Source: Actinomadura sp. 7K507 (lineage in GTDB: Bacteria > Actinomycetota > Actinomycetes > Streptosporangiales > Streptosporangiaceae). Taken from it: a DNA stretch of 33,950 nt. A program made the translations under genes and the position numbers. The notes under the pieces are model-generated. The model made no database searches. It was not told the origin of the DNA and saw nothing but the letters and a program-made list of their open reading frames with translations. This document shows, piece by piece, positions 1 through 8,305 of the stretch; position 1 is the first letter of the stretch, and every line of letters begins with the position of its first letter. The stretch lies in NCBI RefSeq assembly GCF_004348425.1, contig NZ_SMKK01000088.1, positions 1 through 33,950 on the forward strand. The letters are read 5' to 3'.

Positions 1-278
1 CCCCGCGCCTGCCCGCCCCCTGCCTGCCCAGGACGTGCCAGACCGGCCGCGACGATCTCGTCGTCGTCGTGCCCGAGCACGCGCAGGTGATCGGTGAGGG
101 CGTGTGGACGGGACGGCGCGTAGCCGATGCCCCAGCGCCGCTGCACGCCCGCCGGGAACCCGCGTCCCGCCAGGTAGGCGGGCACCCAGCTCTTCCCGAG
201 CCGCGCGCGGAACCATACGTCGGCGTCGGACATGATCCCGTGCGGGCCCGTCGCGGGCCCGTCGCCTGTCCGCGGCAT
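1..278 (-). CDS. DnaG-like primase/Toprim-N type protein, N-terminal part (runs off the window)
   Basis: The gene starts at an ATG at 278 on the minus strand, preceded by GAGGAGG about six bases upstream, and leaves the window at base 1, so only about 92 residues are visible. After a Gly/Pro-rich start the protein reads YLAGRGFPAGVQRRWGIGYAP and then LGHDDDEIVAAGLAR. This is the pattern of the N-terminal core of DnaG-type primases (YL-x-RG ... F-x-LGYAP ... AGL), which precedes a Toprim domain. A CHC2 zinc finger is not present, because the protein begins directly with this segment, so it is unlikely to be the housekeeping DnaG. It lies 52 bases downstream of the AAA+ ATPase on the same strand and may be co-transcribed with it. 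The family call is by motif only. A Toprim domain downstream would confirm it. Confidence 0.55.
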   Translation of the reverse strand, partial: MPRTGDGPATGPHGIMSDADVWFRARLGKSWVPAYLAGRGFPAGVQRRWGIGYAPSRPHALTDHLRVLGHDDDEIVAAGLARPGQAGGGQAR

Positions 279-330
279 GGCGGCCTCCTCGCCGTAGGCG
301 GGCGGGGAAGCCACCACAGGTCATACCCGC

Positions 331-3195
331 TCAGAGGTACAAGCCGAAGAATTCCTCCGGGTGATCCAGAAGCGGGGGCAGATCGTCGGCCGTGAGCGTG
401 ATCAGTTCCTTCTTGCTGGGGGGCTTGGCGGCGGAGGGCTTGCGGCCCGTCCGTCCCTTCGCGCTCTTCTCCTGGGCGGCGGCGGCGACGGCGGCGGACG
501 CGACCCGGTCGGCCTGGTTCGCCACGGCGACGTCCAGCATGTTGCGCATCAGGCGGCCGTTGCCGAAGGACGGGCCGCGGGGAGCGCGGCGCAGCATCGT
601 CAGCAGGACGTCGTCGGTGCCGGGCGCGAGCCGGAAGCCGTCCCCGGCGGCGAGCTGCCCGAACACGGTGAGCAGTTCGTCGTCGGTGTAGTCGGGGAAG
701 TGGATCTGCTTGGGGAAGCGCGAGTCCAGGCCCGGGTTGGCGGCGAGGAACTCCACCATCTCCTGCTCGTATCCGGCCACGATCACCACGAGGTCGTCGC
801 GGTGGTCCTCCATCAGCTTCACCAGCTCGGCGATCGCCTCGTGCCCGTAGTCGCCCTTCATCGGCGACTGCGTGAGCGTGTACGCCTCGTCGATGAACAG
901 GACGCCGCCGAGCGCGCGTTCCACCAGCCTGCGGGTGCGGGGCGCGGTCTGCCCGATGTACTCGCCGACGAGATGGGCGCGGGACGCCTCGACCAGATGC
1001 CCGGACGACAGCACCCCGAGCCGCTTGTAGATGCGGCCGAGCAGCCGGGCCACCATCGTCTTGCCGGTCCCGGGGTTGCCGGTGAACACCATGTGCCGCG
1101 TCGGCGGGGTGATCGTCAGCCCGGACTCGCTGCGCAGCCGCGCCGCGTGCGTCCCGGCGACGAGCAGCGCGATCTCGTGCTTGACGGTGGCGAGGCCGGT
1201 GAGGTCGCGCAGCTCGGCGAGCGGGTTGCCGGTGGCCTCCGAGGTGTCCAGCGTGTCTGGGATGTCCTGCTTGCGGATGACCAGCCTGGCCGTGGGGGAC
1301 GCGGCGTCCGGCGACTCGGCGTCCACCGCCGATTCCCGCGCCGTGCCCGTGGTGGTGCCCGCGGTGGTGCCCGCGGTGCCCGCGGTGTCCGTGGCCGAGT
1401 CCGCCGTCGCGTGCTTGCGGGCCTGCGCCGTGGTGACGGCCTGGTCGGCGAGATAGGGGGCCAGGCGGGCGTTGCGGAGCGTCTGCATCGGAGGTGTCGC
1501 GGCCAGCAGCGCGCCCGCCGCCTCGACCGCCTGCCGCGTCCCGCGGGCGCCGCGGGCGTCCAGGGCCCGGCGGAACAGCTCGGCGTGGCCCCGCGCGCTG
1601 AACGGGTGGGTCCGCGCGATCCGGAACCGCTGCGGCAGGACGGGGTTGATGCCGCGGATCCGTTCCTCGCCGCCCGTGTCGCACAGCGCCACCAGATGCA
1701 GGTCCGGGTGGATCGCCAGCAGCCGGTGCAGCTCGGCGGCGATGGCCTCCCCGTTGCCGGGGTCGGTGACGATGCCGTCCAGCCCCTCGATGACGAGGAG
1801 CCGGTCGCCGGCGCAGTCGCGCGCGTCGGCGTGGAGCCTGGCGACGGCGTCCGAGAGCCGCTGGCCCGTGTACAGGTTGTCGGTGATCCAGTGCGGGTCG
1901 CGCCCGAGCGCCAGGGCCCTGCCGAGCTCTTGGGCGGCGTCGCGCTTGCCGGTGCCGTCGGGGCCGGAGAGCAGCAGCCGGACGGGCTCGTCGCCGCGGG
2001 TCAGCTGGTCCAGCGCCTCGACCACCTCGGGCTGCTCGACCAGCGACGTCGCGAGCTCCGCGCGCCCGCCCGCCGACGCGCCCGCCCCCGCGCCCGCCGG
2101 CGCCGAGGCGAGGCCGGCGCGCTCCGGGACGCTCTTCAGCGTCTCGGTGAGCGGGTTGACGACCCGGCGGCGCGGCGCGTACAGCCGCCGCAGGTCGGTC
2201 TGGAACTGGCCGACGGGGATCCACTCGGCCTTCGGGAACCACGGGTCACCGGGCAGCCCCTGGACGACCGCGATGAACCGCATCGCCATGTCGAGCCAGC
2301 CCCGGCAGGCGTCGGCGCCGCCCGCGACCAGCGCCCGGACGAGCCAGGCGCGCGTCCGCTCCTGCCAGGCGCCCGGCTTGAACCCGCGGCGCTCGACGGG
2401 GAACCGCTGCTGCAGCTCGTGGTACCGGTCCTCGCCCAGCGCGGCGGCCAGCTCCGCCGGGACGTGCTCCATGCTGCCCTGCAGGAGCAGCTGGATCAGG
2501 TGGACCTCGACGCTCTCGTCCCGCGGCGCCGCCTCCGTCAGACGGTCGTAGGACGCGAGCAGTCCCGCGCACACCCACTCCAGGTAGCCGACCGGGCCGA
2601 GCAGCTCGGGCACCGCCGTGACGATGTCGTCCCCGGCGTGCGCGTGCCAGAGCTCCCGCAGCTCCATCTTCGGCACGTTCACGTCGCACACGGGCGCGTC
2701 GTCGTACAGCCGCAGCAGCGCCTTGCGGCGTTCCTCCAGCGGCTCGATGCCCTCCAGGACGGACAGGCAGTCGCGGGCCAGGTCGATCGCGAGCTCCCGC
2801 TCGGGGGCCTCGATCAGCCAGTCGACCGGCGGGCGCCACCGCCCGCCCGGCGCGTCCCAGCGGGTCATCCGGGTACTGAGCGGTCCGGGGTTGACCAGAT
2901 GCCGGTGCAGCAGCCGCTCCGGGAGCTGCGACCACGAACCCGCCTTGATCGCGCCGCCGCCCGGCAGGAACGCCAGCATGCCGAAGATCTCCGCGGTGAC
3001 CAGCGACGCCGGCAGCGTCAGGAGCTTGTGCTCGTCGGTGGTCAGCTCCGCGGCCCGCGGATCGGCCGCCAGCCCGTCGATCCGCGCCGAGATCTCCTCG
3101 AACAGCCCGTCCGGGACCCGCCACGGACCGTGCGAATAGACGTCGAGCACCGGCTCGTCGGTGAGCAGTAGCTCCAGATGCTCCGGCAGCCGCAA
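331..3195 (-). CDS. Two-module AAA+ ATPase with C-terminal CbxX/CfxQ domain
   Basis: About 954 residues. The first ~390 residues match no domain I recognise. A degenerate AAA module follows, with P-loop GPDGTGKR near residue 408 and a Walker-B-like VIEGLDG in which the usual Asp-Glu pair is missing. A low-complexity Thr/Ala/Gly linker (near residues 600-635) leads to a complete CbxX/CfxQ (SpoVK-type) AAA+ domain: P-loop GNPGTGKT near 703, Walker B VLFIDEAYTL near 762, sensor-like VVIVAGY near 795 and the SRFPKQIHFPDY segment. CbxX/CfxQ ATPases remodel partner proteins, for example Rubisco activase CbbX and the EccA ATPases of type VII secretion. The partner here is unknown, and no ESX genes are near. 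Start: a TTG at 3195 has GGGGAG six bases upstream. An in-frame TTG at 3219 lacks a ribosome site but has a TAAGCT -10-like box just before it. The DnaG-like gene follows 52 bases downstream. Confidence 0.85.
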   Translation of the reverse strand: MRLPEHLELLLTDEPVLDVYSHGPWRVPDGLFEEISARIDGLAADPRAAELTTDEHKLLTLPASLVTAEIFGMLAFLPGGGAIKAGSWSQLPERLLHRHLVNPGPLSTRMTRWDAPGGRWRPPVDWLIEAPERELAIDLARDCLSVLEGIEPLEERRKALLRLYDDAPVCDVNVPKMELRELWHAHAGDDIVTAVPELLGPVGYLEWVCAGLLASYDRLTEAAPRDESVEVHLIQLLLQGSMEHVPAELAAALGEDRYHELQQRFPVERRGFKPGAWQERTRAWLVRALVAGGADACRGWLDMAMRFIAVVQGLPGDPWFPKAEWIPVGQFQTDLRRLYAPRRRVVNPLTETLKSVPERAGLASAPAGAGAGASAGGRAELATSLVEQPEVVEALDQLTRGDEPVRLLLSGPDGTGKRDAAQELGRALALGRDPHWITDNLYTGQRLSDAVARLHADARDCAGDRLLVIEGLDGIVTDPGNGEAIAAELHRLLAIHPDLHLVALCDTGGEERIRGINPVLPQRFRIARTHPFSARGHAELFRRALDARGARGTRQAVEAAGALLAATPPMQTLRNARLAPYLADQAVTTAQARKHATADSATDTAGTAGTTAGTTTGTARESAVDAESPDAASPTARLVIRKQDIPDTLDTSEATGNPLAELRDLTGLATVKHEIALLVAGTHAARLRSESGLTITPPTRHMVFTGNPGTGKTMVARLLGRIYKRLGVLSSGHLVEASRAHLVGEYIGQTAPRTRRLVERALGGVLFIDEAYTLTQSPMKGDYGHEAIAELVKLMEDHRDDLVVIVAGYEQEMVEFLAANPGLDSRFPKQIHFPDYTDDELLTVFGQLAAGDGFRLAPGTDDVLLTMLRRAPRGPSFGNGRLMRNMLDVAVANQADRVASAAVAAAAQEKSAKGRTGRKPSAAKPPSKKELITLTADDLPPLLDHPEEFFGLYL

Positions 3196-3319
3196 CGAAT
3201 TCTCCCCAAGAGTGATCAAAGCCGGGGTACAGCTTATGTTTCCCGGAGGTGTGCTGGCTTAGCGGTCGCGCGGATCGGTGGTAATGGGCTCCTCCGGCAG
3301 GGTGTCCAGGCGGGGCCCG

Positions 3320-4270
3320 TCAGGGACGGCGGAGCGACTCCACGGCCATGCGGGCCGCGGTGCCGATCACGGCGTCCGCCCGCGGCAGGACGGCGACCGG
3401 CAGCGGCGACCTGGTGAACACCGCGACGGCGTACCGGCCCCCGTCCGGGTACTCGACCGCGCCGACCTCGTTGCGGAGCGTCGGCAGCGTCCCGGTCTTG
3501 CCGCTCACGACGACGTCGTCGAAGGGGAAGCCGGACGACAGGCGGTGCGGCCAGACCTGGAGGCCGAACAGCCGCCGCATCGCCGCGCACCCGTCCGGCG
3601 GCGCGGCCTCGTCCCGCCAGATCATCGACAGCAGCCGGGTCATGTCGCGGGGCGTGCTGCGGCTCGTGCGCAGCGGGTCGAGGGCGCGCAGCCGGGCCAG
3701 CACGCCGGGCTCGTCCAACCGGGGCCACACGTCCGCGAAGCTGGACACCCCGGCGTCCGCCAGCAGGGATTCGTGCAGTTCGCGCCCGCCGCACTCGACG
3801 ATCGTGTCGCGGAGCCCCAGCGCGGCGGCCGTCGCGTTGACGGCGTCCCGGCCGACGCGGTCGAGGAGGACGTCGGCGGCGGCGTTGTCGCTGACGGTGA
3901 TCATCAGGAAGGTCAGGTCGCGGAGCGACATGCGGACCTCGTCCTGCATCCCCGATATCCCGGTCGGGCCGGCGGTGCGGTCCCGCGGGCGCAGCGTGAC
4001 CGGCTCGGCCGGGTCGAGCAGGCCGTCGGCGGCCTGCCGGTGGAACGTGACGAGCAGCGGCACCTTGAAGACCGAGGCGAGCACGACGGGATCGCCGGCG
4101 CGGACCGCGACCTCCCGGCCCGTGTCGATGTCCGTGACGTGCAGGAAGCCGGTCACCCCGGCGGCCCGGAACTCCGCTTCGATGCGCTGGGTCACATCCG
4201 CCCGGACCTCCGTCACGCCTTCCCTCTGCGGGGGGCCGGTGCCCCACGCCCCCCGGTTCGCTTCGCTCAT
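3320..4270 (-). CDS. Class A beta-lactamase-like serine hydrolase, no signal peptide
   Basis: 316 residues. The class A serine beta-lactamase motifs are present in order: SVFK (Ser66, Lys69), SDN (127-129) and KTG (258-260). The omega-loop region has an EPGVL segment (about 187-191) where classical enzymes carry EPELN, so a general base equivalent to Glu166 is uncertain. No signal peptide, Tat motif or lipobox is visible: the protein begins with a hydrophilic MSEANRG stretch. It may therefore stay in the cytoplasm, which is unusual for a beta-lactamase. It could act on another ester or amide, or be exported another way. The ATG overlaps the stop of the upstream LysR gene in an ATGA, which implies translational coupling. 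Beyond the stop, the shifted frame looks coding-like down to a TAA at 3259, so a late frameshift is possible. Confidence 0.85.
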   Translation of the reverse strand: MSEANRGAWGTGPPQREGVTEVRADVTQRIEAEFRAAGVTGFLHVTDIDTGREVAVRAGDPVVLASVFKVPLLVTFHRQAADGLLDPAEPVTLRPRDRTAGPTGISGMQDEVRMSLRDLTFLMITVSDNAAADVLLDRVGRDAVNATAAALGLRDTIVECGGRELHESLLADAGVSSFADVWPRLDEPGVLARLRALDPLRTSRSTPRDMTRLLSMIWRDEAAPPDGCAAMRRLFGLQVWPHRLSSGFPFDDVVVSGKTGTLPTLRNEVGAVEYPDGGRYAVAVFTRSPLPVAVLPRADAVIGTAARMAVESLRRP

Positions 4271-5229
4271 GCTAGGAATCCCGAGGACGGGCGCGGGATC
4301 ACGCGGCGGGCGGGCGCGGCGTCCGGCGGCGCCATTCCGGCCTCGCTGCGCAGGACGGCGGTGGCGACGGCGGTGAAGTCGGCGATCGCGCGGGCGTGCT
4401 CGGGGTCGGCCGCCCGCCGCCACGCGCACGACGTCCGCCACGCCAGCGGTTCGCCCGCCAGCGGGCGCCATGTCACCCCGGGGGTGTCGTCGACGCGGGG
4501 GACGAGGGCCACGGCCGTCCCGGCGAGGACCAGCCCCAGCGCGAACTGCGGGTGCCGCGCCTCGTGGACGTCGGCGGGCGCGTAGCCGTGCCTGCGGCAG
4601 GCCGCCAGCAGGTCGTCGTGGGCGCCGGGCGCCTCCTCGCGCGGGGACACCACGAGGTCGCGCCCGCCGAGGTCGGCGAGATGCACCTCGGGCGACGCGG
4701 CCAGGCGTGCCCCGGAGGGCAGCAGCACGCCGAGCGGCTGGCCGAGCATCGGGCCGAGTTCCAGGTCGCGGGAGTCGCACGGGTGCCGCACGACCCCGGC
4801 GTCCAGCGCGCCCTCCGCGAGCGCGCGGACCTGATCGGCCGTCCCCGTCTCCCGCAGGTCGAGCCGCAGGTCCGGGCGGCGGGCGCGGAACGCGGCGATC
4901 AGCGCGGCGACGATCGGGCCGCCGAGGTCGCTCGGCAGCCCCGCCCGCACCGTGCCGACCTCGCCGAGCCTGGCCCGCTCGGCGACGGAGTAGACGCGAT
5001 CCACGCGGGTGAGGATGTCACGGGCCTCGTCCAGCAGCAGCCTTCCGGGCGCGGTCAATTCCACCTTCCGGCTGGACCTGTCGAACAGCCGGACGCCGAG
5101 TTCGCGCTCCAGCCGCTGGATACGCTGGCTCAGCGGCGGCTGCGCCATGCCGAGACGCTCCGCCGCACGGCCGAAATGCAGCTCTTCCGCCACGGTGACG
5201 AAGCACTGCAGATGGCCGACGACGTTCAC
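4267..5229 (-). CDS. LysR-family transcriptional regulator
   Basis: About 320 residues from a GTG at 5229. The N-terminus has the LysR winged helix-turn-helix (HLQCFVTVAEELHFGRAAERLGMAQPPLSQRIQRLE). An effector-binding domain follows, with LRAGLPSD-like and ALVPRV-type segments. The GTG start places the first helix where LysR proteins usually have it. An in-frame ATG at 5286 is possible but also lacks a good ribosome site. The gene is coupled by an ATGA overlap to the beta-lactamase-like gene and is divergent from the PBP gene at 5394. LysR regulators commonly sit next to and control class A beta-lactamases, as with AmpR and with BlaA of Streptomyces cacaoi. By context, this one probably responds to beta-lactams or cell-wall fragments. 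Direct repeats at 5240-5278 lie just upstream and are candidate binding sites. The role is inferred; the family is clear. Confidence 0.9.
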   Translation of the reverse strand: MNVVGHLQCFVTVAEELHFGRAAERLGMAQPPLSQRIQRLERELGVRLFDRSSRKVELTAPGRLLLDEARDILTRVDRVYSVAERARLGEVGTVRAGLPSDLGGPIVAALIAAFRARRPDLRLDLRETGTADQVRALAEGALDAGVVRHPCDSRDLELGPMLGQPLGVLLPSGARLAASPEVHLADLGGRDLVVSPREEAPGAHDDLLAACRRHGYAPADVHEARHPQFALGLVLAGTAVALVPRVDDTPGVTWRPLAGEPLAWRTSCAWRRAADPEHARAIADFTAVATAVLRSEAGMAPPDAAPARRVIPRPSSGFLA

Positions 5230-5239
5230 GACCGGCAAC

Positions 5240-5278
5240 GATATCAATCGGCGTATCTCTGTGACACTGATATCAATC
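5240..5278. promoter_or_regulatory. Direct repeats GATATCAATC in the lysR/pbp divergent region
   Basis: The 10-mer GATATCAATC occurs at 5240-5249 and again at 5269-5278, start to start 29 bases apart, in otherwise GC-rich DNA. The region separates the LysR gene from the divergent PBP gene. LysR proteins bind AT-rich sites in such divergent regions, so autoregulation and control of the PBP are plausible. The reverse complement of the core, ATTGATAT, occurs again in front of the second beta-lactamase (9324-9331). Confidence 0.5.
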
Positions 5279-5393
5279 TTGGACATTTCGGCGTTGGGCT
5301 GGTGTTCTTGTGCCTTGATCGAGGGGGGCCGCCGACGAGACTCCGCCAAGGAGCACCGCGAAGCGACCCCCTCAAGGGGGCGAAAGGAGATCG

Positions 5394-7046
5394 ATGATGC
5401 ACCGGACCCGTGTGATCATCGCCGCGGGCGTCGCGGTGGTGGTCCTGATCGTGGGGGCGGGAGCGGTGTGGTTCCTGCGGCGGGGAGACGACCCGAGAGA
5501 CACCGCGGAGCGTTTCCTCGCGGCCTGGAGCGGCGGCGACGTCGCCGCGATGAAGGTACTGACCGACGGCCCGCCCGCCGACTTCGACAAGCGCGTCGCC
5601 GCCATGCGCACCGACCTGGGCGTCACGCGCCAGCGCTACACCGTCGCCTCGGTCGGCGACGCGGACGACGGCAAGGCGGGCGGGGCCTACACCGCCGAGC
5701 TGACGCTCGCCGGCGACCGGGCCTTCGAGTACGACGGGGTCCTGCCGCTCGTCGAGCGGGAGGGGGAGTGGCGCGTCAAGTGGTCGACGCAGCTCCTGCA
5801 CCCGGACCTCAAGGACGGGCAGAAGCTGATCGCGTCCCGCGCCTGGTCCGACCGCGCGGCCGTCCTCGCGGCGGACGGCAGCGACCTGAGCGGCTCGAAG
5901 TCCGGGTCCGCCCGGCAGCTCGCCGGGCCGCTCGGGCCCGCGTCCGCCAAGGCGGTGAAGGAACTCGGCGCGCCCTACCGCGAGGGCGACACGGTCGGTG
6001 CGGACGGCCTGCAGAGGCAGTACGAGCGCCGGCTCGCCGGAACGCCCGCCCTCGCCGTGCAGATCGTCGACGCCGAAGGCGACGCGGTGAAGACGCTGCA
6101 GCGGTACGGCGGCAAGGCCGGCGAGCCGTTGAAGACGACCATCGACCCGGAGGTGCAGACCGCCGCCGGCGAAGCGCTCGGTGGAGCGAAGAAGCCCGCG
6201 TCCATGGTCGCGCTGCGCCCCTCCACCGGTGAGATCCTCGCCGTGGCGAACAAGCCCGGCGGCTACAACCGCGCCCTGATGGGCCAGTACCCGCCCGGCT
6301 CCACGTTCAAGGTCGTCACCGCCGCCGCCCTCGTCGCGGACGGCCTGGGCGTGCGCACGCCGGTCGCCTGCCCGGCCACCACCAAGATCGGCGGGCGCTC
6401 GTTCCACAACTACGAGGACGAGGACTTCGGGAGGATCCCGTTCCGCGAGGCGTTCGCGCACTCGTGCAACACCACGTTCGCGCGCCTCGCCGTGGACGAG
6501 CTCGGCCAGGAGCGTCTCGCCCAGGTCGCGGGCCAGTTCGGCTTCAACGTCCCGATCATCGCCGGGCTCCCCGCCGTTCGTGGCGCGTTCCCCGGCAACA
6601 AGGACGACGCCGCGTTCGCTTCGGCCTCCTTCGGCCAGGGCCAGGTGCTGACCAGCCCGCTCAACATGGCGGGCGTCGCCGCCGCGGCGGCAGACGGCAC
6701 CTGGCGCTCGCCCCGCATCGTCGACGCGGCCCTCGCCTCGCAGGCCGCCGACGCCGAGGGCCGCAAGCCCGTGCCGCCGAAGAAGCTGGAGCCCGCGGTG
6801 GAGAAGGCGCTGCAGGCCCTGATGCCCGCCGTCGTCAGCGAGGGGACCGCGTCCGACGCCGGCTTCCCGTCCGGGACCGCCGGCAAGACCGGGACGGCCG
6901 AGTTCGGCTCGGGCGAGGAGCCGCCGACGCACGCCTGGTTCATCGGCTACCGCGACGACGTCGCCTTCGCCGTCATCGTCGAGGACGGCGGCACCGGCGC
7001 CGAAGCCGCCGCCCCCATCGCCGCGAAGTTCCTGAAAGGGCTCTGA
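5394..7046 (+). CDS. Penicillin-binding protein with NTF2-like N-terminal domain (transpeptidase)
   Basis: 550 residues. One membrane anchor (about residues 6-28) is followed by an NTF2/MecA_N-like domain (about 35-150: DTAERFLAAWSGGDVAAM ... WRVKWSTQLLHPDL). A penicillin-binding transpeptidase domain then carries STFK (Ser303), SCN (Ser357) and KTG (Lys498). This is the architecture of class B PBPs of the MecA/PBP2a and PBP3 group, which cross-link peptidoglycan outside the membrane. Relatives include low-affinity beta-lactam-resistant forms, but resistance cannot be read from the sequence. AAAGGAG stands about six bases before the first of two adjacent ATG codons. The gene is divergent from lysR and flanked by two beta-lactamase genes, which suggests a beta-lactam-inducible or resistance-related PBP rather than the divisome PBP. 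Confidence 0.93.
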   Translation: MMHRTRVIIAAGVAVVVLIVGAGAVWFLRRGDDPRDTAERFLAAWSGGDVAAMKVLTDGPPADFDKRVAAMRTDLGVTRQRYTVASVGDADDGKAGGAYTAELTLAGDRAFEYDGVLPLVEREGEWRVKWSTQLLHPDLKDGQKLIASRAWSDRAAVLAADGSDLSGSKSGSARQLAGPLGPASAKAVKELGAPYREGDTVGADGLQRQYERRLAGTPALAVQIVDAEGDAVKTLQRYGGKAGEPLKTTIDPEVQTAAGEALGGAKKPASMVALRPSTGEILAVANKPGGYNRALMGQYPPGSTFKVVTAAALVADGLGVRTPVACPATTKIGGRSFHNYEDEDFGRIPFREAFAHSCNTTFARLAVDELGQERLAQVAGQFGFNVPIIAGLPAVRGAFPGNKDDAAFASASFGQGQVLTSPLNMAGVAAAAADGTWRSPRIVDAALASQAADAEGRKPVPPKKLEPAVEKALQALMPAVVSEGTASDAGFPSGTAGKTGTAEFGSGEEPPTHAWFIGYRDDVAFAVIVEDGGTGAEAAAPIAAKFLKGL

Positions 7047-7059
7047 GGAGGGGCGGCGG

Positions 7060-8298
7060 TCACGCCGGTAGCCGCCCGCGGACGCAGGCGGCCAGGAGCG
7101 CGAGGCCGGCCAGGCCGGTGAGCGCGGCCGCCGCGCCCGCGGCCCCGGCGTCGAAGAGCGCGCCGACGGCCAGGGCGCCGGCGAAGGCCACCATCCCGGC
7201 GAGGAACGACGACGTCCCGAGGTACGCGCCGATCCGTTCGGGCGGCGCGTGCCGCGCGACGACCTGGAAGATCGACGGCTGCATGAGGCCCGTCCCGAGC
7301 CCGCCGAGCACGGCCGCGGCCAGCAGCCCCGCGGCCTGCGCGGCGTCCCCGTCCCCGGCGAGCGCGGCTCCGTCCAGCGGGACGAGCGCCAGGTACCCGG
7401 CACCGGAGAGGACCAGCCCGGCCCGCAGGACGCCGGGTCGGCCGGCCCGGCCGCCGGAGGCGCACCAGGGCTGGACGGCGGCGACCACGGCGGCGGCGAC
7501 GCAGAAGAACATGGTCGTCCAGCCGGAGGTGAAGCCCTTCAACGGGACGACGGTCGTGGTCCCGCCGACGAGCAGGGTGGAGGGGGCGGCGAGCGCGGCG
7601 AACCGGAGGAACGGGCGGTCGCGCGACACCGCGCCGATGCTCCGCGCCAACGTCCGGGGCGCCGAGGCGCCGGGCACGCGCGGGGCCGCGGGGAGCAGCA
7701 GGAAGAGCGCGGCGGCGATGCCCCACGCGGCCGCCGCGGCGGCCGCGAGCGCGGGGAACCCGCCGCCGCCCAGCAGGACCAGCCCGGCGGGCGGGCCGAT
7801 CACCGCGGAGACGTGCCCGCCGATCAGGTATGTCCCGTAGCCGCCCGAACGGCGCGCGGGCGACAGTCCCGCCACCACCGACTGGGCGGCCGGATGGTAG
7901 ACGGCGCCGCCGGCGCCGAGCAGGACGGCCGCCGCGGTCAGCCCGGCGAGTCCGTCCGCCGTGCCCAGCAGAGCGAACCCGCAGGCGCGGAGCACGCACG
8001 CGAGCGTCCCGGCCCGGGGCGCGCCGAGCGCGTCCGTCAGCGCCCCGACCGGCAGCAGCAGCGTGTACTGGATGAGGAGCCGGGCGCCGAGCACCAGGCC
8101 GATCGTCCCGGCGGCCAGCCCTACGCCGTCGCGCAGATGGGCGACGACGTGGGCGAACACGGAGTAGAAGCCGAGCCCGATGGCGACCTGGACGGTGGCG
8201 ATCACCAGGATGGTCCGGCGGTCGGCGGACCTCCCGCCGGAAGACGGGCCCCGGGCCTGAAGCGGACGCGCGGACGCGGTGGTACGGCCCGGGGCCAC
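7060..8298 (-). CDS. MFS transporter (12-TM type)
   Basis: 412 residues, beginning at a GTG with AGAGG about five bases upstream. About twelve hydrophobic segments are visible, with the MFS motif-A-like loop GALTDALGAPR between helices 2 and 3 and a soluble, basic N-terminus (~25 residues). The substrate cannot be told. The order and lack of clear specificity motifs fit small-molecule exporters of the major facilitator superfamily. The start codon lies only seven bases after the stop of the lipoprotein beta-lactamase, so the two are almost certainly one transcript. A shared role in antibiotic tolerance is inferred. It ends 13 bases from the convergent PBP gene. Confidence 0.88.
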   Translation of the reverse strand: MAPGRTTASARPLQARGPSSGGRSADRRTILVIATVQVAIGLGFYSVFAHVVAHLRDGVGLAAGTIGLVLGARLLIQYTLLLPVGALTDALGAPRAGTLACVLRACGFALLGTADGLAGLTAAAVLLGAGGAVYHPAAQSVVAGLSPARRSGGYGTYLIGGHVSAVIGPPAGLVLLGGGGFPALAAAAAAAWGIAAALFLLLPAAPRVPGASAPRTLARSIGAVSRDRPFLRFAALAAPSTLLVGGTTTVVPLKGFTSGWTTMFFCVAAAVVAAVQPWCASGGRAGRPGVLRAGLVLSGAGYLALVPLDGAALAGDGDAAQAAGLLAAAVLGGLGTGLMQPSIFQVVARHAPPERIGAYLGTSSFLAGMVAFAGALAVGALFDAGAAGAAAALTGLAGLALLAACVRGRLPA

Positions 8299-8305
8299 GG
8301 CGCCT

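Noticed and set aside
361..3171. Very long open frame on the plus strand opposite the AAA+ ATPase gene
   Set aside because: It is the shadow of a GC-biased gene: its composition is Arg/Gly/Gln/His/Val-rich with no recognisable domain, while the minus-strand frame carries clear AAA motifs.
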